This document shows positions 56,701 to 63,707 of a DNA stretch of 64,000 bases, one piece after another. Origin of the DNA: an uncultured bacterium (lineage in GTDB: Bacteria; Bacteroidota; Bacteroidia; Bacteroidales; Bacteroidaceae); assembly GCA_905215555.1 (NCBI GenBank), contig CAJMQU010000006.1, positions 1-64,000 on the forward strand. The letters run 5' to 3'. The notes below the pieces were generated by a model. It had not been told where the DNA came from. It saw only the letters and a program-made list of their open reading frames with translations, and made no database searches. The position numbers and the translations under genes were made by a program. How positions within the stretch are numbered: the stretch's first letter is position 1; each line of letters begins with the position of its first letter.

Positions 56701-58114
56701 TCAGATAGCCTTTAAGGGACTTGTCCGGATTGAAAATACGAACAAATCCTTTTTTATTTGCTGCCCACAGATTCTTTTGCTTATCGATCAGGAAAGCCCG
56801 GGTTTCATGCCCATTGTCAAATACGGTCAAATGGCTGGCATTGGGAAAGAATGAAACTTTGTCCATCCAAAAGTTATTGGTAAACCATAGATTTCTTTGA
56901 TTGTCCAAATAGAAGTTGGTAATCACAGGGGTAAATTTAGATTCGGGCTTGCTGTAATCGGTATAATAGGGTTTGAGCTCTTTGCTCTTGCGGTCATAGT
57001 AACTCAGGCATCCTAAGTGTGGCACTATCCATAATGTTCCCTGATTGTCCTCAAAAATTACATCGCGACTTTTTAATTCAGCTTTTGGCATATTTTGCGG
57101 TGGAGTCTCATAGTGTTGTTCCTCGCCGGTTGTCAGATTGTATCGTGTGGCTCCACGTTCATGATTGAATACCCATAATTCATTGTAGCTATCCTTAAAC
57201 ATTTTTACTGTGTTTGATGGAGACTTAGGCGTAGTATCTACAAACTTGAATTGTTTGGTTCGTGCAAAGAAAAGTATGATGCCATTGTTAGTTCCTACTC
57301 CAATGGTGTCTTTTCCTAGGCTTTGTATGCAGTTTAACTGACCGGAAACGGAAGGAATTGTTTCATCCTGAAGTTGACCTGTCTGCTGATCGTAAGTTGC
57401 TAAACGATCAGCGGATATCAAATATGTTTTTTTATTGTTCTCACAGAGGCTTATGAATTCGGAGGTATCGTATAAGGTCTTCTGACCGACTATGCAGATC
57501 CCTTTATTGGTAAAAATCCATTCATCTCCGTTAGTGTCTTGCTGAACGTTCGTTACTTTTTTCCCTGGTAAATTATTTGCTGTCGGACTATAGAATGTAA
57601 TGCTTCTTTCATCTCCATTTTCAAGCATCTGTTCGTCTATTCGAAAGGCGCTATTTTTGCAGACAATCCAGCTGACACCTTTAGGCAGAGCATAGATTTT
57701 TTGTACTGCATATGTTTTATTTTCTTTTTTCTCGATGGATTGAAGAATATCAATAAACTTTTCGTGTTGGCTGTCGAATAAATATATCCGGCCGTCGTAA
57801 GTTTGGCACCAAATACTATTATACTGATTGGGGATAATTTTTAATATGCGATTACTGGTTAGTGTGCACCCATCTCCAGGGTATGCTTTGTAGTTTTTAA
57901 AAGTATAGCCATCGAATTTATTCAACCCATTCCATGTAGCAAACCATATAAAACCTTTTGAATCTTGTACGATATCTGTAACTGTTCTTTGTACCAGTCC
58001 ATTGTATATTGAAAAATGTTGAAATTGACATATAGGTTGTGCATAAAGCATAATTGGAAATAGTAATGTAGAACAAAGTGATAGAATGGTTTTAAATTTA
58101 GTGTTCATGTGCAT
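53738..58114 (-). CDS. Hybrid two-component system sensor-regulator, HTCS (copy B)
   Basis: A 1458-residue paralogue of HTCS A with the same domain order. Signal peptide (MNTKFKTILSLCSTLLFPIM region); periplasmic propellers (about 30-745, starting FQHFSIYNGLVQRTVTDIVQ); Y_Y_Y domain; transmembrane segment near 850; HisKA His in FFTDISHELRTPL (about 927); HATPase with NLLSNAFKYTP and GIGLSLVKELIEL; receiver Asp in ISDVMMPVMDG (about 1249); AraC-type HTH with GFNDPKYFSKCFKKRYGVSPSEF. All phosphorelay residues are present. Start could also be ATG 58108, two codons on. The kinase half is much closer to A than the propeller half, so the two probably sense different ligands. Confidence 0.95.
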   Translation of the reverse strand: MHMNTKFKTILSLCSTLLFPIMLYAQPICQFQHFSIYNGLVQRTVTDIVQDSKGFIWFATWNGLNKFDGYTFKNYKAYPGDGCTLTSNRILKIIPNQYNSIWCQTYDGRIYLFDSQHEKFIDILQSIEKKENKTYAVQKIYALPKGVSWIVCKNSAFRIDEQMLENGDERSITFYSPTANNLPGKKVTNVQQDTNGDEWIFTNKGICIVGQKTLYDTSEFISLCENNKKTYLISADRLATYDQQTGQLQDETIPSVSGQLNCIQSLGKDTIGVGTNNGIILFFARTKQFKFVDTTPKSPSNTVKMFKDSYNELWVFNHERGATRYNLTTGEEQHYETPPQNMPKAELKSRDVIFEDNQGTLWIVPHLGCLSYYDRKSKELKPYYTDYSKPESKFTPVITNFYLDNQRNLWFTNNFWMDKVSFFPNASHLTVFDNGHETRAFLIDKQKNLWAANKKGFVRIFNPDKSLKGYLTPDGKIRKQAISFSKNIYCFMEDEQGDIWLGSKWDGIFRLKKKGNGDFQIQEYAHSENDLYSLSNNSVYCIYQDCQKRIWIATHGGGLNLLQKTPEGKTRFLHSGNLLKGYSQDKFTKTRIIKEVDNTILVGTTEGLISFGCDFKRPEDIKFHSNVRIPDTASSLSSNDVIYIYTDSRKNTYVLTFTGGINQIISDNLQTDHIQFKTYTKQNGLISDLVLSMIEDHQKNLWIISENTIAKFDPENGTFDHYNEKYLQKEIYFSEASPVIVQNQLILGTDAGILKINPKLLNKSTYSPPIVFTGLRIQGTQQNINIDDLKELRLKPDERNVSFQFAALDYIEPTSINYAYRLKGLEEKWNEVDNSRTASYINLSPGEYELQIRSTNSDRVWTDNMRKLSVIVVPTFWETHWALLLYAILFIIFTGTIMYIILYIYKLRHQIYLEQQLANIKLRFFTDISHELRTPLTLISSPVGEVLEHEKLSSNARKLLTVVHSNTERMLRLVNQILDFRKIENKKMKLLLEKTEVIGLLQKVMNNFKIMAEKKNINFRLQTDQERLYSWVDQDKLEKIVFNLLSNAFKYTPANKSITVCASVNEKKMVISVKDEGIGIDPQKQQTLFQRFETLVNNNILQPSSGIGLSLVKELIELHQGNIQVNTETGIGSEFIISLPLDPKVYERKENTEFILNDIPSTDNQLPPSQTVGKKKNVEETANTLAPTNSKTDEDPTSVLIVEDNVELRDFLNNILSGTYKVIEATNGQEGVVQALHHIPDFIISDVMMPVMDGLDMVKAIKEHRDICHIPIILLSAKSSLDDRISGLEQGIDDYITKPFSSTYLKMRIKSLLHQRKQLQELYLKQWSEKGKDSPTPIMEIEPEKPQIVPFDELFMKRVMEIMHNQMDNSKLTIDEFAQELGMGRTVFYQKLKSIVGLSPVDFIREMRIKRAMQLMETGEYNVSTIAYMTGFNDPKYFSKCFKKRYGVSPSEFVPKGK

Positions 58115-58153
58115 ATTAATGTTTTTGGGTTTATAATTTTAATTTGTATGAGG

Positions 58154-58161
58154 CAAAGATA
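58154..58161 (-). promoter_or_regulatory. -7 element for HTCS B
   Basis: Plus-strand CAAAGATA, complement of TATCTTTG, 40 bases upstream of the start. Same element as for HTCS A. Confidence 0.55.
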
Positions 58162-58234
58162 CGAAAAAACTAATGTTTTTCTTAATCTTGTTTAAAATAG
58201 CTGTCATGATTATCAAACTTCTTAGAATTTATGA

Positions 58235-58261
58235 TATATTTGTGATATCAAAATGATATCA
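58235..58261 (+). promoter_or_regulatory. SPFH operon promoter with tandem palindromes
   Basis: Exact -7 TATATTTG (58235-58242) directly followed by two copies of the palindrome TGATATCA (58243-58250 and 58254-58261), 11 bp apart, covering the expected transcription start. Confidence 0.6.
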
Positions 58262-58277
58262 ATTAAATCTGTTAAGT

Positions 58278-59234
58278 ATGGAAACTAAGGAAAAGAATTT
58301 CAGTGGTTTTAAGATGAATGGCTTCTTAGGCTTGTTTATTCATCTAATCGTGTTGCCTGCGCTTATCTATTTAGGGTTTGTCACTTGTCTTCCGACAGCG
58401 GTTGTAGCAGGTGTTCTCTGTCTTGTTTGGCTGGTGATGTTTGCCGGATATATGCAATTGGAACCCAATGAAGCCCGGGCTATGGTCTTCTTCGGTAAAT
58501 ATAAGGGTACATTTAAGGCAACGGGATTCTTTTGGGTGAATCCTTTTTTGGATAAGAAAAAACTTTCTTTGCGTGCACGCAATTTGGATGTGGAGCCTAT
58601 CAAGGTGAACGATAAGATAGGGAATCCGATTCTGATTGGACTGGTATTGGTGTGGAAACTCAAAGATACTTATAAAGCTATGTTTGAGATTGATTCACAG
58701 ACGATGGCATCTTCTGCTCATACGACGGGAAATGCTAATCAAATAACTATAGGTAATGCAGTTGCCAGTAGGATGAATGCTTTTGAAAACTTTGTGAAAA
58801 TACAGAGCGATGCAGCATTGCGCCAGGTAGCAGGACAATATGCCTATGATGATAATGAAGCGGATACTGAAGAGCTGACACTTCGTTCCGGCGGTGAGGA
58901 AATCAATGAGCAACTGGAGCAGAAGCTGAATGAGCGTCTTGCTATGGCAGGTATGGAGGTCGTGGAAGCACGTATCAATTACTTGGCTTATGCACCCGAA
59001 ATTGCAGCGGTGATGCTTCGCCGTCAACAAGCTTCGGCCATTATCACTGCCCGTGAAAAGATTGTGGAAGGTGCTGTTTCTATGGTAAAAATGGCTTTGC
59101 ATAAACTTTCTGAAGAGGAGATTGTTGAACTGGACGAAGAAAAAAAGGCGGCTATGGTCAGCAACTTGTTGGTGGTGCTTTGCGCCGATGAAGCTGCACA
59201 GCCGGTTATTAATGCGGGTACGTTAAATCATTAA
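58278..59234 (+). CDS. SPFH/Band 7 (stomatin/prohibitin-like) membrane protein
   Basis: A 318-residue membrane-associated scaffold protein. Two N-terminal hydrophobic segments (about 13-55) precede an SPFH domain (about 60-250) with LEPNEARAMVFFGKYKGT and VVEARINYLAYAPEIA, typical of the family, then a short helical tail. Known members organise membrane microdomains and modulate proteases; the precise role here is unknown. It is first in an operon with an alpha/beta hydrolase (10-base gap), a ribbon-helix-helix protein and a small membrane protein. Confidence 0.85.
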   Translation: METKEKNFSGFKMNGFLGLFIHLIVLPALIYLGFVTCLPTAVVAGVLCLVWLVMFAGYMQLEPNEARAMVFFGKYKGTFKATGFFWVNPFLDKKKLSLRARNLDVEPIKVNDKIGNPILIGLVLVWKLKDTYKAMFEIDSQTMASSAHTTGNANQITIGNAVASRMNAFENFVKIQSDAALRQVAGQYAYDDNEADTEELTLRSGGEEINEQLEQKLNERLAMAGMEVVEARINYLAYAPEIAAVMLRRQQASAIITAREKIVEGAVSMVKMALHKLSEEEIVELDEEKKAAMVSNLLVVLCADEAAQPVINAGTLNH

Positions 59235-59244
59235 TCAGAACAAT

Positions 59245-60585
59245 ATGAACTTTTCTTTTCTATATAAGTGGGTATTAGTGCTCGGCTTATTGCTGGGGTA
59301 TGTGGTGGCGGCCTTTGCACAGGATGTAAATATGGACCGTGCCAAGCATGTATACGAATTGTTTATTGCAGACCAGGGTGATAGTATTCATGTACTGTTG
59401 TCAAAAGAGTTACAGGAGAAATTGTCTCCGGAAGTTTTCAAGGATATGTTCAAGCAGTCGGAAAAGCAATTTGGTAAACTTCAGTCTAAAGGTGAATGGA
59501 AGAAAGAGAGTGCGCAAGGTATCACACTCTATTATTCCGATTTGAAGTTTGAGCGTTACAGTCTTCGCTTCTTATTGTCATTTGATGCTGACGGTGGAAT
59601 GAACACAATTCGTCTGATACCTGTGCCTGCTGCTTCTACAGCGCAACCGGTGACTTATAATAAGGAAAAGATGTTTGAACGGGATATTACAGTTGGCGCT
59701 GACGGATTCAAACTGCCTGGAACTCTGACGTTACCTGTAGGAAAGGAGAAGGTGCCTGTAGTAATTTTTGTGCATGGTTCTGGTCCGCAGGACCGTGATG
59801 AAACTGTCGGTCCAAATAAGCCTTTCCGTGATTTAGCTTGGGGACTGGCTGAACGTGGTATTGCAACAGTGCGCTATGAGAAACGTAGAAAAGCTTATGG
59901 TGCGGCTTGCGTTCCCGAAGGCCGTGAAATTGATTATGATACCGAAAGTGTTGATGATGCTGTAGCTATTGCCGCTTGGGCAAAAACACTGCCGGAGATT
60001 GATGCAGACAGTATTTATGTGTTAGGTCACAGTTTGGGAGCCACACTTGCTCCACGCATTGCAGAACGGGCTGACGGATTGGCGGGGATTATTCTTGTTG
60101 CTGCTTTGGCTCGCCCGTTTGAAGATGCTATTGTCGAACAAATGACTTATATATCTTCTTTAAAGGATTCTTCTGACAATGCTAAAAAGCAGATTGCAGA
60201 AATAAAGAAGCAAGCGGATAATATCAAAAAACTGGGTACACCGGAATTTGATGATAAGATTCCTTTGTTGCTGGATGCTCCTCGTTCTTATTGGGCGTTT
60301 GCCAACGCCTATAAGCCTGTGGAAGTAGCATCCAAACTTACTTTACCCATGCTTATATTGCAAGGCGAACGTGATTATCAGGTCACTATGGAAGATTTTG
60401 GATTGTGGCGTTTTGGGTTACTGCGTAATAAAAACGTATTCTTTAAATCTTATCCTAAACTCAATCATATGTTGCAGGAGGGGAGTGGAAAAGCTACTCC
60501 ATTTGAGTACAACCGTGAGTCGCCTGTAGTTGGTTATGTGATGGATGATGTTGCATCATTTATCCATATCGGGAGTTTGTTATAA
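59245..60585 (+). CDS. Exported alpha/beta hydrolase with DUF3887-like N-terminal domain
   Basis: A 446-residue hydrolase. Signal peptide (LVLGLLLGYVVAAFAQ), DUF3887-like domain (about 28-130), then alpha/beta hydrolase domain (about 150-440). Features are the oxyanion HGSGPQDRDE, nucleophile GHSLGA near residue 262, Asp in LQGERDYQVT and His in KLNHML. Esterase or acyl-hydrolase activity is likely; the natural substrate is unknown. It lies 10 bases after the SPFH gene, so translation is probably coupled. Confidence 0.87.
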   Translation: MNFSFLYKWVLVLGLLLGYVVAAFAQDVNMDRAKHVYELFIADQGDSIHVLLSKELQEKLSPEVFKDMFKQSEKQFGKLQSKGEWKKESAQGITLYYSDLKFERYSLRFLLSFDADGGMNTIRLIPVPAASTAQPVTYNKEKMFERDITVGADGFKLPGTLTLPVGKEKVPVVIFVHGSGPQDRDETVGPNKPFRDLAWGLAERGIATVRYEKRRKAYGAACVPEGREIDYDTESVDDAVAIAAWAKTLPEIDADSIYVLGHSLGATLAPRIAERADGLAGIILVAALARPFEDAIVEQMTYISSLKDSSDNAKKQIAEIKKQADNIKKLGTPEFDDKIPLLLDAPRSYWAFANAYKPVEVASKLTLPMLILQGERDYQVTMEDFGLWRFGLLRNKNVFFKSYPKLNHMLQEGSGKATPFEYNRESPVVGYVMDDVASFIHIGSLL

Positions 60586-60632
60586 TATAAATTCAAGCTT
60601 AATTTGTAAATCATAAATTCTGAAATAGAATC

Positions 60633-60833
60633 GTGGCTAAAAAAGAAACTTCAACCAAAAGCTTTGTCCTGCGTGTAGATGCTGCAACTATGGATGCCCT
60701 TGAGAAGTGGGCAGCCGATGAGTTTCGCAGTACTAACGGGCAGCTTCAGTGGATTATTGCTGAAGCGTTGAGGAAAAGCGGGAGGATGAAGAAAACTAAA
60801 AATCCTCCTTCGTCCCAGCAAACTGAATCGTAG
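60633..60833 (+). CDS. Small Arc-type ribbon-helix-helix protein
   Basis: A 66-residue basic protein starting with GTG. Residues about 8-50 fit the ribbon-helix-helix pattern: a short strand SFVLRVDAA, then two helices (MDALEKWAADEF and NGQLQWIIAEALRKSG). This is the Arc/MetJ DNA-binding fold. It is the third gene of the SPFH operon, and no toxin-like partner is adjacent, so an autoregulator of the operon is more likely than an antitoxin. The tandem palindromes at 58243-58261 are candidate sites. Confidence 0.75.
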   Translation: MAKKETSTKSFVLRVDAATMDALEKWAADEFRSTNGQLQWIIAEALRKSGRMKKTKNPPSSQQTES

Positions 60834-60858
60834 TATATAATTTGTAATTCATAGTCTT

Positions 60859-61341
60859 ATGTTAAATCTTGGTTCTTATTCAGCCAAAGAATTCTCCAAT
60901 ATCCATATTCATCCTACTATTGTAGATCGTATTATGGAAGGTACTGCGGCACTGTTGGCAGTTGCCGCATGGATGTGTGCAATATGGGTTTATCTTCATG
61001 TGGACGACAAGGTAACAGCTAATTTTTCCCTTCTCTCTGCCGGACTGGGTACTTTTAGTCTTCTTGCCATAGGTGCTACAGCCTACTTGCCTATCCGCTT
61101 TGTGCATTTTCCAGTACGCATTACTGAACGTAATGTGGCAACGCAGTTTTTCTTAGCAATCCGCTTTGCCCGGGTACTCAATGTCTTTATAGTTCTGCTT
61201 TTCCTTGTTCTTGTATTCAATAAAGTGGAAGTGGAATATGGCATTCCGCAAGGATTGTGTGATATGCTCACTGCCGGTGTAGGTTGTCTGTTGGCAATAG
61301 TGCTGGTCGGGTACTATATATTGGCTTTCAAGTATAGATAA
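60859..61341 (+). CDS. Small four-helix membrane protein, unknown function
   Basis: A 160-residue protein with four hydrophobic segments, near residues 32-50, 58-76, 100-122 and 133-155, and a short polar N-terminus rich in His. I do not recognise the family. It is the last gene of the SPFH operon, 25 bases after the ribbon-helix-helix gene, which suggests a membrane role with the SPFH protein. No terminator is obvious directly after it. Confidence 0.7.
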   Translation: MLNLGSYSAKEFSNIHIHPTIVDRIMEGTAALLAVAAWMCAIWVYLHVDDKVTANFSLLSAGLGTFSLLAIGATAYLPIRFVHFPVRITERNVATQFFLAIRFARVLNVFIVLLFLVLVFNKVEVEYGIPQGLCDMLTAGVGCLLAIVLVGYYILAFKYR

Positions 61342-61438
61342 AGCTATGGATGCTATTTATCATTAGAAAATAAGGCTCCCTGTCCGATAAATACCTAATA
61401 ATAGTTATAAATAACTTTCATTATACCTTGTTTTAGGG

Positions 61439-61470
61439 ATTGTGGTATCTCTGCGAATGCCCTACTTTTG
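61439..61470 (+). promoter_or_regulatory. Consensus promoter of the candidate sRNA
   Basis: -33-like ATTG (61439-61442), 20-base spacer, exact -7 TACTTTTG (61463-61470). No ORF of useful size follows. Confidence 0.7.
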
Positions 61471-61476
61471 CACCAT

Positions 61477-61580
61477 CAGATTTAATGAATTAGTTAGTCA
61501 TAATTACGTAACCACTTTTATTAAGGAAAAAAGGTTCCCGTCTTTCCCGATGTGATATCGTGAAAGAACGGGGATTTTTT
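61477..61580 (+). ncRNA. Candidate small RNA of about 100 nt
   Basis: Bounded by a consensus promoter upstream and a strong terminator at 61537-61580. The terminator stem is CCCGT-TTTC-GAT pairing with ATC-GAAAG-ACGGG, followed by ATTTTTT. The 5' half is AT-rich and unstructured in appearance (TTAGTTAGTCATAATTACG). The transcript has no plausible ORF. The architecture is like the Bacteroidales-1 motif described for this order, but I cannot confirm membership. The 5' end is estimated from the -7 position. Confidence 0.65.
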
Positions 61581-61641
61581 CGTTTGATAACATAGGGTGT
61601 CGTGCGTGTGTGAGATGTACAAAGCTTTTCTTGAATACCTT

Positions 61642-61724
61642 GTTGACAAAAAGTTAGGAGTTTGTCGACAAGAAGTTAGCTCCTCGTTGACAAGAAATTA
61701 ACTTCTTGTGAGAAGTTGATAATC
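61642..61724. repeat. Short tandem array, 22-bp unit with TTGTYGACAA core
   Basis: Units begin with GTTGAC, GTCGAC and GTTGAC at 61642, 61664 and 61686, with a partial fourth at 61708. The middle unit junction gives the perfect palindrome TTGTCGACAA. Confidence 0.7.
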
Positions 61725-61733
61725 AATGTATGT

Positions 61734-61762
61734 TTTGGACTTTTAAGATAGGATTATCTTTG
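61734..61762 (+). promoter_or_regulatory. Plus-strand promoter facing the LuxR-type gene
   Basis: TTTG (61734-61737), 17-base spacer, exact -7 TATCTTTG (61755-61762). Transcription would pass a 17-codon ORF at 61769 (METTKLKIITRFWICFG) and run antisense into the regulator gene. Confidence 0.45.
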
Positions 61763-61850
61763 TAGCTGATGGAAACAACAAAACTAAAAATAATAACTCG
61801 ATTTTGGATATGTTTTGGGTGAAGTATGACGAGTGTGGAGTACAAGACAA

Positions 61851-62468
61851 TCACAGTTGAGGGTTTATGTCTTGTAACTCCACCAGCTTATTCACAATAG
61901 CGTAGATGGTGAGGCCTGCCGGAGAGTGTATTTGCAGTTTACGGGCAATATTCCGGCGATGGGTAATGACGGTATGGATGGAAAGATAAAGTTGGTCGGC
62001 GATGGTTTTATTGGTCATACCTTTCACAACGCAGGTGATGATTTCTTTTTCGCGTTGACTGAGTGTTTCCTGCTCGTTTTCCTTCTCCTCTTCTTCGTCA
62101 GTACAAAGCAGTTGGTTTATTTTCGTGGCAATCGTTTCTGTATCATCGCAGATGGATAGATGGTCATCGTACTCTTTTAATGAATTGCTATCAATGACGG
62201 AGCACACAAGTGCGAGATATTTAGTCTCTGCTTTTCCGTTTTCCGCTTTGAATGTAGCAATATCAAACCACCCGCCAAAGGTTGGATTAGCGATGAGTAT
62301 ATCTGGCGTGTTCAGGTGGATATAACTCTGCAGAGATTCAGGAGAAGAGACTTCGATAGGGTGTACATTCAGATTGGGCAAACGCTTTAATACTGCCGTA
62401 AGTCCGCTCCGGATGATTACTGAAGTCTCTGCAACTGCTATTTTTATAGAAGAAGCATTATTGTTCAT
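61851..62468 (-). CDS. LuxR/NarL-type regulator with atypical receiver domain
   Basis: A 205-residue regulator. The N-terminal domain (about 8-115) has receiver-like order but lacks the acidic pair (KIAVAETS) and the phosphorylated Asp, with Asn or Pro in the strand-3 position (PDILIANPTFGG). It therefore probably does not take a phosphate. An acidic linker (EEEEKENEQE) leads to a canonical LuxR HTH (about 133-195) with LSQREKEIITCVVKGMTNKT and HTVITHRRNIARKL. It overlaps the hemerythrin-like gene by 11 bases, so the two are translationally linked. Confidence 0.88.
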   Translation of the reverse strand: MNNNASSIKIAVAETSVIIRSGLTAVLKRLPNLNVHPIEVSSPESLQSYIHLNTPDILIANPTFGGWFDIATFKAENGKAETKYLALVCSVIDSNSLKEYDDHLSICDDTETIATKINQLLCTDEEEEKENEQETLSQREKEIITCVVKGMTNKTIADQLYLSIHTVITHRRNIARKLQIHSPAGLTIYAIVNKLVELQDINPQL

Positions 62469-63168
62469 TTCTCAATCTCCTTTCCAATTGTGCCACAGCA
62501 GGAACAAACATATAGTCTTCTACCTGGCAGTGTGAAGCAAGATCATGTTCGCAGTTGAAGATATCGAAAAGAACAGCATTGAGTTTGTTGTTATTCTCTT
62601 TTTCCGGATAATATTTAATGATGATATTTTTCAACTCTGTCAACTTGGTCTCAATCTGATTATGTTTGCTGGCGAAGGTGGCTATATCGTAATCTTCGGC
62701 AAGCTTGCCTTCCAGCAGTTTTTCTACATAGGTGAACACTGCCTCATTTTCATACTCCATATGGCGGCGTACTTCTTTGGCATATTCATCGAAGAATTTC
62801 AAAATAAGATAGGCTATGTTGTCAGTGCCTGAGCAGTCGATAGATTCGATAAGTTTACGGCGGATGACCGGCAGCTTGAAATCGAGGAAATAGGTGTGCG
62901 CCTGTTTCAGATAGTCCATGAGTGCAGGGATGGAGAAAGCATTTTCATCTTCACTGTAAGTATAAGCATACTGTTCTTCACTGATGAAATTGGCTACTGC
63001 GAGAAAGGTGCGGTAGTCCACGCCCTGAACTTCACAAACGTCCTTTACGCTTTTATCTCCAAAACCCAGTGAAAGACCAAAGCGGCTCATAACCATTAAT
63101 AAAGAGTAGTTATCACAGATAAGGTCACTCATTTTGTCTGTGGCGCGATACTTATGTGGTTCATTCAT
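62458..63168 (-). CDS. Hemerythrin-like protein with RIC-type N-terminal domain
   Basis: A 236-residue cytoplasmic diiron protein. The N-terminal segment (about 10-65, KMSDLICDNYSLLMVMSRFG) resembles the DUF542 domain of RIC proteins (ScdA/YtfE), which repair Fe-S clusters after NO or oxygen damage, but lacks their Cys pair. The hemerythrin part (about 85-230) offers His and Glu ligands in QAHTYF, RRHMEYENE, SKHNQIE and CEHDLASHCQVED. It overlaps the LuxR-type gene, which may respond to the state of this protein. That link is inference. Confidence 0.82.
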   Translation of the reverse strand: MNEPHKYRATDKMSDLICDNYSLLMVMSRFGLSLGFGDKSVKDVCEVQGVDYRTFLAVANFISEEQYAYTYSEDENAFSIPALMDYLKQAHTYFLDFKLPVIRRKLIESIDCSGTDNIAYLILKFFDEYAKEVRRHMEYENEAVFTYVEKLLEGKLAEDYDIATFASKHNQIETKLTELKNIIIKYYPEKENNNKLNAVLFDIFNCEHDLASHCQVEDYMFVPAVAQLERRLRNEQ

Positions 63169-63282
63169 TGTAGATTATCCTTTCTTTTTTAGTCTATTCG
63201 TGCACAAAGGAACGGATTTTCCTTGAAAACTGCAATCGCTATTTGTAGGTATTTTGCGTTTAGTCTTATTTAACGAGAAAAA

Positions 63283-63314
63283 TTAGTTTGTAAACTAAAT
63301 AATTTAGTTATTTG
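63283..63314 (+). promoter_or_regulatory. Candidate BlaI-type operator over the promoter
   Basis: Palindrome TTAGTTT-GT-AAACTAA (63283-63298) contains a -33-like TTTG (63287-63290). A second partial copy TTTAGTTA leads into TATTTG at 63309-63314. The repressor ATG is at 63335. Confidence 0.5.
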
Positions 63315-63334
63315 CAGAAAACAAATGAAGAACT

Positions 63335-63697
63335 ATGAAAGGATTGACTGCGAAAGAAGAAGAAATCATGGGATTTTTCTGGGAGAAAGGTCCGTTGTTT
63401 GTGAAAGAGATGCTGGCTTTTTATAAAGAGCCGAAGCCGCACTTCAATACGTTGTCCACGATTGTGAGAGGTCTGGAGGATAAGGGTTTTCTGGCTCATA
63501 AAACGTATGGTAACACATATCAGTATTATGCTGTGGTGAATAAGGAAGATTTCAGTAAAGGGACATTGAAGAAGGTGATCAGCAAATATTTTAATAACTC
63601 TTACCTTAGTGCAGTGTCTTCTCTGGTGAAGGAAGAGGATATTTCGCTGGATGACCTGAAACAATTGATTGCCGAAGTGGAGAAAGGAACAAAATAA
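63335..63697 (+). CDS. BlaI/MecI/CopY-family transcriptional repressor
   Basis: A 120-residue winged-helix repressor. The N-terminal winged helix (about 3-75) shows LTAKEEEIMGFFWEKGPLFVKEML, NTLSTIVRGLEDKGFLAH and YGNTYQYYAVV, the family pattern. The C-terminal part (about 80-120) is the dimerisation and cleavage region. In many bacteria a BlaR1/MecR1 M56 peptidase follows; here a different secreted protein follows instead, at least in the visible part. An overlapping palindrome in its promoter suggests autorepression. Confidence 0.9.
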   Translation: MKGLTAKEEEIMGFFWEKGPLFVKEMLAFYKEPKPHFNTLSTIVRGLEDKGFLAHKTYGNTYQYYAVVNKEDFSKGTLKKVISKYFNNSYLSAVSSLVKEEDISLDDLKQLIAEVEKGTK

Positions 63698-63707
63698 AAA
63701 CTTTAAA

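Larger units (their letters stand above)
61342..61850. other. Convergent gap with candidate sRNA, 22-bp array and a second promoter
   Basis: Contains a promoter-terminator unit (61439-61580), a 22-bp repeat array (61642-61724), and another plus-strand promoter (61734-61762) ahead of a 17-codon ORF. No larger gene was seen. Confidence 0.65.

Noticed and set aside
60633..60833. Type II antitoxin
   Set aside because: The ribbon-helix-helix fold fits, but no toxin-sized partner is adjacent and the gene sits inside a four-gene operon.
61642..61724. CRISPR array
   Set aside because: Same reasons: contiguous degenerate units and no spacers.
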